Assembly: GCA_036516995.1 (NCBI GenBank)
Contig: DATDYW010000014.1
Span: forward strand, 1-7,967
Source: DATDYW01 sp036516995
Lineage (GTDB): Bacteria; Patescibacteriota; Minisyncoccia; Phycocordibacterales; JAACPR01
Direction of reading: 5' to 3'
DNA: 7,967 bases
Position numbers and translations under genes: made by a program
In this document: in pieces, positions 4,920 through 7,967 of the stretch
Layout: each line of letters begins with the position of its first letter
Position numbering within the stretch: the first letter of the stretch is position 1
Notes under the pieces: model-generated
Told to the model about the DNA's origin: nothing
The model's database searches: none
What the model saw: only the letters and a program-made list of their open reading frames with translations

Positions 4920-6791
4920 CTAGCCCCCGAGCGGTCGCTCCGCCGCCTCCTGGGTGCCTGCGAACTCCGCCTTCGCCTTCCGGATGGCGAGGATCTGCGA
5001 CGGATCGGAGGTGATGATTTGGTCCTCGGTGTGCGAGCCGATGACCTGGATGGCGACGTGCTTGAGGCCGGCGAAGAAGATGCCGTCGCCCACGCCGGAC
5101 TCGAGCAGCAGGAACTTTTCCTCGTCAGAAAGATTAAACGTCTGTTGAATCATATCTATCGATGATGGCGATTGCTTCATCAAAAGCTGCATCGAGGAGT
5201 TGGTGATGATCGGTAGGCCGTAGGGCGAGCGCAGGAAGTCCTCCACGTCCTGGGTGATGGTCGACATTCCGAGGAAGTACTTGCGGCCACGCTTGGCGAG
5301 GCTGAAGAGAAACGACGCAGTGTCCTCCGACTTCATCATCCACCAGGCCTCGTCGATGACCATCAGCCGCTTCTTGAGCTCCTTCCGGATGGCGTTCCAG
5401 ATGAAGTGGGTGACGATGTACATCGCCACAGGCTTGAGCTCGTCCTCCATATCGCGCAGCGAGAAGACGACGAAGCGCTTGTTGATGTCGATGTTCGTGG
5501 GCTTGTTCACGAAGCCCGCCCAGGTTCCTTTTGTGTACTTTGAGAGTTTTTGCACCAAACCTTCAGCCCCATCCATTCCGGCGAGCACCAACTCGAAGTC
5601 GGAGAGGAGTGGCGGCTCGGCGCGGGAGAAATCGGAATCGGGCGTGATGTCTTTGAGGGCGTATGTTTCGGTGATGGCGCGGTCAATGATGGCATCCTCC
5701 TCCGGGGTCAGGCCTCCGAGCATCAGCCGGAAGAGGCCGACGAGGTTGACGATGTTGCTCCGCAGCACGTCGGAGGCCGCCTCGTCCTCGCGCGCCGCCG
5801 GCAAATCGAACGGGTTGATGTGGTGGTCAGAGGTTAGCGAAATGTTGAAGTAGCGGCCGCCGGTCGCCTCGGCCAGGAACTCGTACTCCTTCTCCGGGTC
5901 AATGACGATGACGTCGGCGTCGAACATCAGCGTGCGGAGAATCTCGAGCTTCGAGAAGTACGACTTGCCCGCGCCGGCCTTGGCGAACGTCACCGAGTTG
6001 TAGTTTTCGAGCGAGAAGCGATCGAAGAGCACCAGCGAGGAATTGTGCTTGTTGATGCCGTAGAGGATGCCGCGGTCGGAGGTGAGGTCGAAGGATGTGA
6101 ACGGGAAAATGGAGGAGAGCGGCGAGGTGTTGAGCTTGGTGCGAATGCCGATCTCGTCGGTGCCGATTGGGATAGTGCTGCGGAACCCCTCCACCTGCTG
6201 GAAGAGCGAGGGCTTCACGTAGACGAGCTGGGCCTCGAGGATGGAGCGAACTTCGGACTCAACTTTATCGACATCCTCTTTGGTGTCGCCGTAGACGGAG
6301 AGGTACAGACCAACCTCAAAGATTCTCTCTTGGGCCTGCTGTAGTTGGTCGCGCAATGCCTCAAGGTCTTGGTAGGCAGTATCAAGAATCGGATCACGCA
6401 CCAAACCCTTCTCCTCTCGGCTGTGAATCTGGGCCTGGACCTCGGTGACCTTGCGCTTGAAGGTGCGCAGAATCTCCTCGGTGTCGATCGGGTGAATGAA
6501 GAAGGAGATGTCGAAGACCTTGTCCAGGTTGATGATGGGCGAGAACCAGCCGTCGGTCAGGTAGCGCGGATAGGAAATCACAAACATGTTCCGCACGACC
6601 TTGTCGCCGAGGTAGATCTCGCGCGAGGTCACCTTCAGCGCCGGCGGGGCAATCACGTCTTTGAGCTCGAGGACGTTGGAGCGGTAAATTTCCTGCGGCA
6701 GGATGGCGGCGATTTTCTGCACGACCGGGTCGCGCGTCGGGCTAGCCGCCGCGGCCGGAGACTTTCGTTTGAAAAAATCGAGTAGCGCCAT
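4920..6791 (-). CDS. virB4: VirB4/TraC-family type IV secretion ATPase
   Basis: VirB4 is the inner-membrane-associated ATPase that powers assembly and transport in type IV secretion systems. The 623 residues hold an N-terminal region of the CagE/TrbE/VirB4 kind (about 30-260) with a helical, coiled-coil-prone stretch (about 110-160), then a RecA-like motor. Walker A is AKAGAGKS (270-277), with Ala270 in place of the usual first glycine and Lys276-Ser277 intact. DPEKEYEFL (298-306) and INPFDLP (325-331) follow. Walker B is LMVIDEAWW (476-484) with Asp480-Glu481. KRGRKYFLGMSTITQDVEDF (500-519) supplies the candidate arginine finger and the conserved TQD. The gene begins 5 nt after the TraC-like gene's stop, without a Shine-Dalgarno sequence. 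No membrane helix is evident, so it likely docks on PrgI. The VirB4 assignment is strong; whether the machine moves DNA, protein or pilin cannot be told here. Confidence 0.93.
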   Translation of the reverse strand: MALLDFFKRKSPAAAASPTRDPVVQKIAAILPQEIYRSNVLELKDVIAPPALKVTSREIYLGDKVVRNMFVISYPRYLTDGWFSPIINLDKVFDISFFIHPIDTEEILRTFKRKVTEVQAQIHSREEKGLVRDPILDTAYQDLEALRDQLQQAQERIFEVGLYLSVYGDTKEDVDKVESEVRSILEAQLVYVKPSLFQQVEGFRSTIPIGTDEIGIRTKLNTSPLSSIFPFTSFDLTSDRGILYGINKHNSSLVLFDRFSLENYNSVTFAKAGAGKSYFSKLEILRTLMFDADVIVIDPEKEYEFLAEATGGRYFNISLTSDHHINPFDLPAAREDEAASDVLRSNIVNLVGLFRLMLGGLTPEEDAIIDRAITETYALKDITPDSDFSRAEPPLLSDFELVLAGMDGAEGLVQKLSKYTKGTWAGFVNKPTNIDINKRFVVFSLRDMEDELKPVAMYIVTHFIWNAIRKELKKRLMVIDEAWWMMKSEDTASFLFSLAKRGRKYFLGMSTITQDVEDFLRSPYGLPIITNSSMQLLMKQSPSSIDMIQQTFNLSDEEKFLLLESGVGDGIFFAGLKHVAIQVIGSHTEDQIITSDPSQILAIRKAKAEFAGTQEAAERPLGG

Positions 6792-6796
6792 AGCGG

Positions 6797-7429
6797 TTAG
6801 CGGGCGGTCGCGATCGGCTGCTCGACGTCGCCCGGGTTGAAGAGTCGGTAGAAGAGCTCGATCACCTCCTCGGTGCCGAGCTGGGCGGCGCGCACCCCGC
6901 AGCGGGAGAGGCCCGACTGGACGACGCCGACCCGCTGCTCGAGCTGGGTGCGGTGCTCCTCGAAGCGCTCGGCCTCGGTGCCGGCCGCCCCCCGGCCGAT
7001 TCCCGGCACGCCCGTGACCGCCGGCAGGTACGGCACCACCACGAAGAAGCTCTTCGACATGATGCTGTTGCGCTCGGTGAAGCGGCGGATGAAGTTGGCG
7101 TACTCGCGAATTTGAATCTTCATCAGGTCGTTCGTCTGCTCGCGCTCGCGGGCCTCGAGGGTGGCGACGTACGGCCGGATGTCGAGCCGCCGCGACTGGA
7201 CGAAAATCTGAACCGGGAAGTTGATGGAGTTCAGGAAGCTCTGGAACTGCATCACGATGCCCTGCTGCTCGTCGGCAGACTTGAGCGCGAAGTTGACCGC
7301 CGAGGTGATGAGGATGGCGCGGTAGCCGCCGTCCTTGAGCACGACGATGCCGTCCCGGACCTCCTTGATTGGGACGATATCCTGCGTCGGCTTGGCAGAC
7401 TTCGCTGCGCCCGCAAAAGTGGCAATCAT
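6797..7429 (-). CDS. Stand-alone TraC-like N-terminal domain of VirB4
   Basis: The 210-residue product resembles the first domain of long VirB4/TraC proteins but carries no Walker motif. Family-like stretches are IVVLKDGGYRAILITSAVNF (28-47), then QFQSFLNSINFPVQIFVQSR (61-80) with LDIRPYVATLE (82-92), a charged helical region (93-123), KSFFVVVPYLP (126-136), a loop and helix (140-175), and LGTEEVIELFYRLFNPG (184-200), which in fused VirB4 proteins precedes the next domain. It has no signal peptide or membrane helix and is expected to work at the membrane with the 623-residue ATPase encoded 5 nt downstream. The two genes together look like one VirB4 split in two, an arrangement I associate with CPR secretion loci. 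The ATG at 7429 is the only sensible start: the codons just upstream offer no alternative and a TATAAT ends 10 nt before it. Confidence 0.85.
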   Translation of the reverse strand: MIATFAGAAKSAKPTQDIVPIKEVRDGIVVLKDGGYRAILITSAVNFALKSADEQQGIVMQFQSFLNSINFPVQIFVQSRRLDIRPYVATLEAREREQTNDLMKIQIREYANFIRRFTERNSIMSKSFFVVVPYLPAVTGVPGIGRGAAGTEAERFEEHRTQLEQRVGVVQSGLSRCGVRAAQLGTEEVIELFYRLFNPGDVEQPIATAR

Positions 7430-7439
7430 CGCTCGTCGA

Positions 7440-7445
7440 ATTATA
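7440..7445 (-). promoter_or_regulatory. Perfect TATAAT before the TraC-like/VirB4 genes
   Basis: TATAAT on the minus strand ends 10 nt before the ATG at 7429, so the 5' leader would be only a few nucleotides. The -35 position (about 7463-7468, TTCTTC) falls inside the heptad repeat and is not canonical. The ATPase genes may therefore be transcribed apart from prgI, with the repeat in the upstream promoter region. Confidence 0.6.
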
Positions 7446-7450
7446 GCCTA

Positions 7451-7566
7451 CGAATTAAGAATGAAGAATGAAGAATGCAGAATTACCAAGGGAGAGAAGA
7501 AGCCCGGCCCCTTCCATCCGAGCCTTTAATTCTCGGACAACTCTGCACCCTTCGTTTTTCATTCCA
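7451..7566. repeat. Heptad-repeat copy 3 with a degenerate second arm
   Basis: The left part (7451-7485) carries successive units GAATTAA, GAATGAA, GAATGAA, GAATGCA, GAATTA, the longest run in the window. Over 27 positions, 7457-7483 is complementary to 7540-7566 with seven mismatches, so this looks like an old palindrome whose right arm has decayed. A nested alternative stem pairs 7479-7485 with 7527-7533 and 7488-7491 with 7523-7526. The copy fills the gap between prgI and the TraC-like gene. No other gene is seen in this gap (7430-7574). Confidence 0.75.
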
Positions 7567-7574
7567 CGCTCGCC

Positions 7575-7967
7575 TCACTCGGCGAGGGGGTCGCGGAGAC
7601 GGGAGGGGCGGGCGAGCTCGGCGGAGCGCGGGAGGTTTCCAGCGGAGAGCGCCTCGTGAATGTCGAGGCCCCAGGCGAGCGTCTTGAGCTTGCTGTCGGA
7701 GAGTCGCGGCACCAGCGGGCTGCCGCCGACGAGCGCCGCCGCCTCGGCGGCGCTCGTATCCGGCGACTTGGGCGCGCGGCGCCAGAGGTAGAACTTGCGC
7801 GAGACGGCGTAGCGGGCGGCGGCTTCCAGGGTAATCAAAAAGGGACGGCCGTTGGTGTTGCCGAAGGCCAGCGCCGCCGCACAGATGGCGATGAGGGCGG
7901 CCACGGCGTAGTTCCAGGGGCTGGGCATCATTGCCCAGGTGAGGTAGGCGCCGCCCGCGCCGCCCGC
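7575..7967 (-). CDS. prgI: PrgI-family (VirB3-like) protein, 5' end outside window
   Basis: The reading frame is open to the right edge, so 130 C-terminal residues are visible and the start is missing. An in-frame ATG pair at 7929-7931 is unlikely to be the start, because the 12 residues before it (AGGAGGAYLTWA) read as the end of the first PrgI membrane helix. The second helix follows (WNYAVAALIAICAAALAFG), then the family-like stretch NGRPFLITLEAAARYAVSRK followed by FYLWRR. A soluble tail with SDSKLKTLAWGLDIHEAL completes it. PrgI-type proteins are small inner-membrane partners of VirB4 (VirB3-like) in Gram-positive and CPR systems, which fits the downstream genes. The gap to the next gene (145 nt) is much longer than the gaps inside the rest of the operon and holds a repeat and a promoter. 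Confidence 0.85.
   Translation of the reverse strand, partial: AGGAGGAYLTWAMMPSPWNYAVAALIAICAAALAFGNTNGRPFLITLEAAARYAVSRKFYLWRRAPKSPDTSAAEAAALVGGSPLVPRLSDSKLKTLAWGLDIHEALSAGNLPRSAELARPSRLRDPLAE

Noticed and set aside
5254..5853. Plus-strand open frame of 199 codons
   Set aside because: It lies wholly antisense to the VirB4 motor domain and is Ser/Arg/Met-rich as expected for a complementary frame.
6953..7471. Plus-strand open frame of 172 codons
   Set aside because: It is antisense to the TraC-like gene and runs into the repeat. No domain signature is seen.
7451..7485. Tandem GAATnnA units as the start of a CRISPR array
   Set aside because: The units are 7 bp and directly adjacent, with no spacers. 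The pattern is a heptad palindrome shared with two other gaps.
1..7967. Apparent excess of AATT/AAATTT words in a GC-rich region, possibly an uptake signal
   Set aside because: A rough hand count outside the repeats gives about what base composition predicts, and the flanking bases show no fixed longer word.

Overview
The window is a gene-dense, GC-rich stretch (about 60% by eye) that looks like the chromosome of a Patescibacteria/CPR bacterium, most likely Parcubacteria-like. I base this on protein content. A PrgI-type protein, a stand-alone TraC-like VirB4 N-domain, a VirB4 ATPase, an Ig-like secreted protein and a TrbC/VirB2-type pilin lie in one row, an arrangement I associate with CPR genomes. 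No rRNA or ribosomal marker is present, so the taxonomy is inference.

Layout: yidC is on the plus strand (21-764). All other genes are on the minus strand and are read from right to left. The 3' part of a prgI-like gene runs off the right edge (7575-7967). A 145-nt gap carrying a repeat and a promoter follows. Then come the TraC-like gene (6797-7429), the VirB4 ATPase (4920-6791), an unrecognised membrane protein (4407-4913), an Ig-like exported protein (3245-4378) and a pilin-like protein with a C-terminal RlpA-like barrel (2221-3240). After a second repeat-bearing gap comes a membrane-anchored beta-propeller-like protein (849-2111), which converges on yidC across a third repeat hairpin.

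Together the minus-strand genes look like a reduced type IV secretion or conjugation-like machine. PrgI (VirB3-like) and the split VirB4 form the inner-membrane motor, and the pilin-like protein is the candidate fibre or channel subunit. The Ig-like and propeller proteins are candidate surface or periplasmic parts, and the barrel domain may act on peptidoglycan. No relaxase, VirD4 coupling protein or VirB11 is visible here. YidC is a housekeeping insertase and need not be connected functionally.

Three points stand out. (1) The pilin-like N-terminus is fused through a Gly/Ser/Ala linker to a domain resembling the RlpA double-psi beta-barrel. (2) A heptad-periodic repeat (GAATnnA units) occurs in three gaps. 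Two copies form long hairpins whose arms match even where the copies differ, and the third is a degenerate palindrome. (3) No start codon visible in the window has a clear Shine-Dalgarno sequence, and four genes have a good -10 hexamer 6-10 nt before the start codon, which suggests leaderless or nearly leaderless mRNAs. No tRNA, rRNA, CRISPR array or transposase was seen. The longest gap without a gene is 145 nt.
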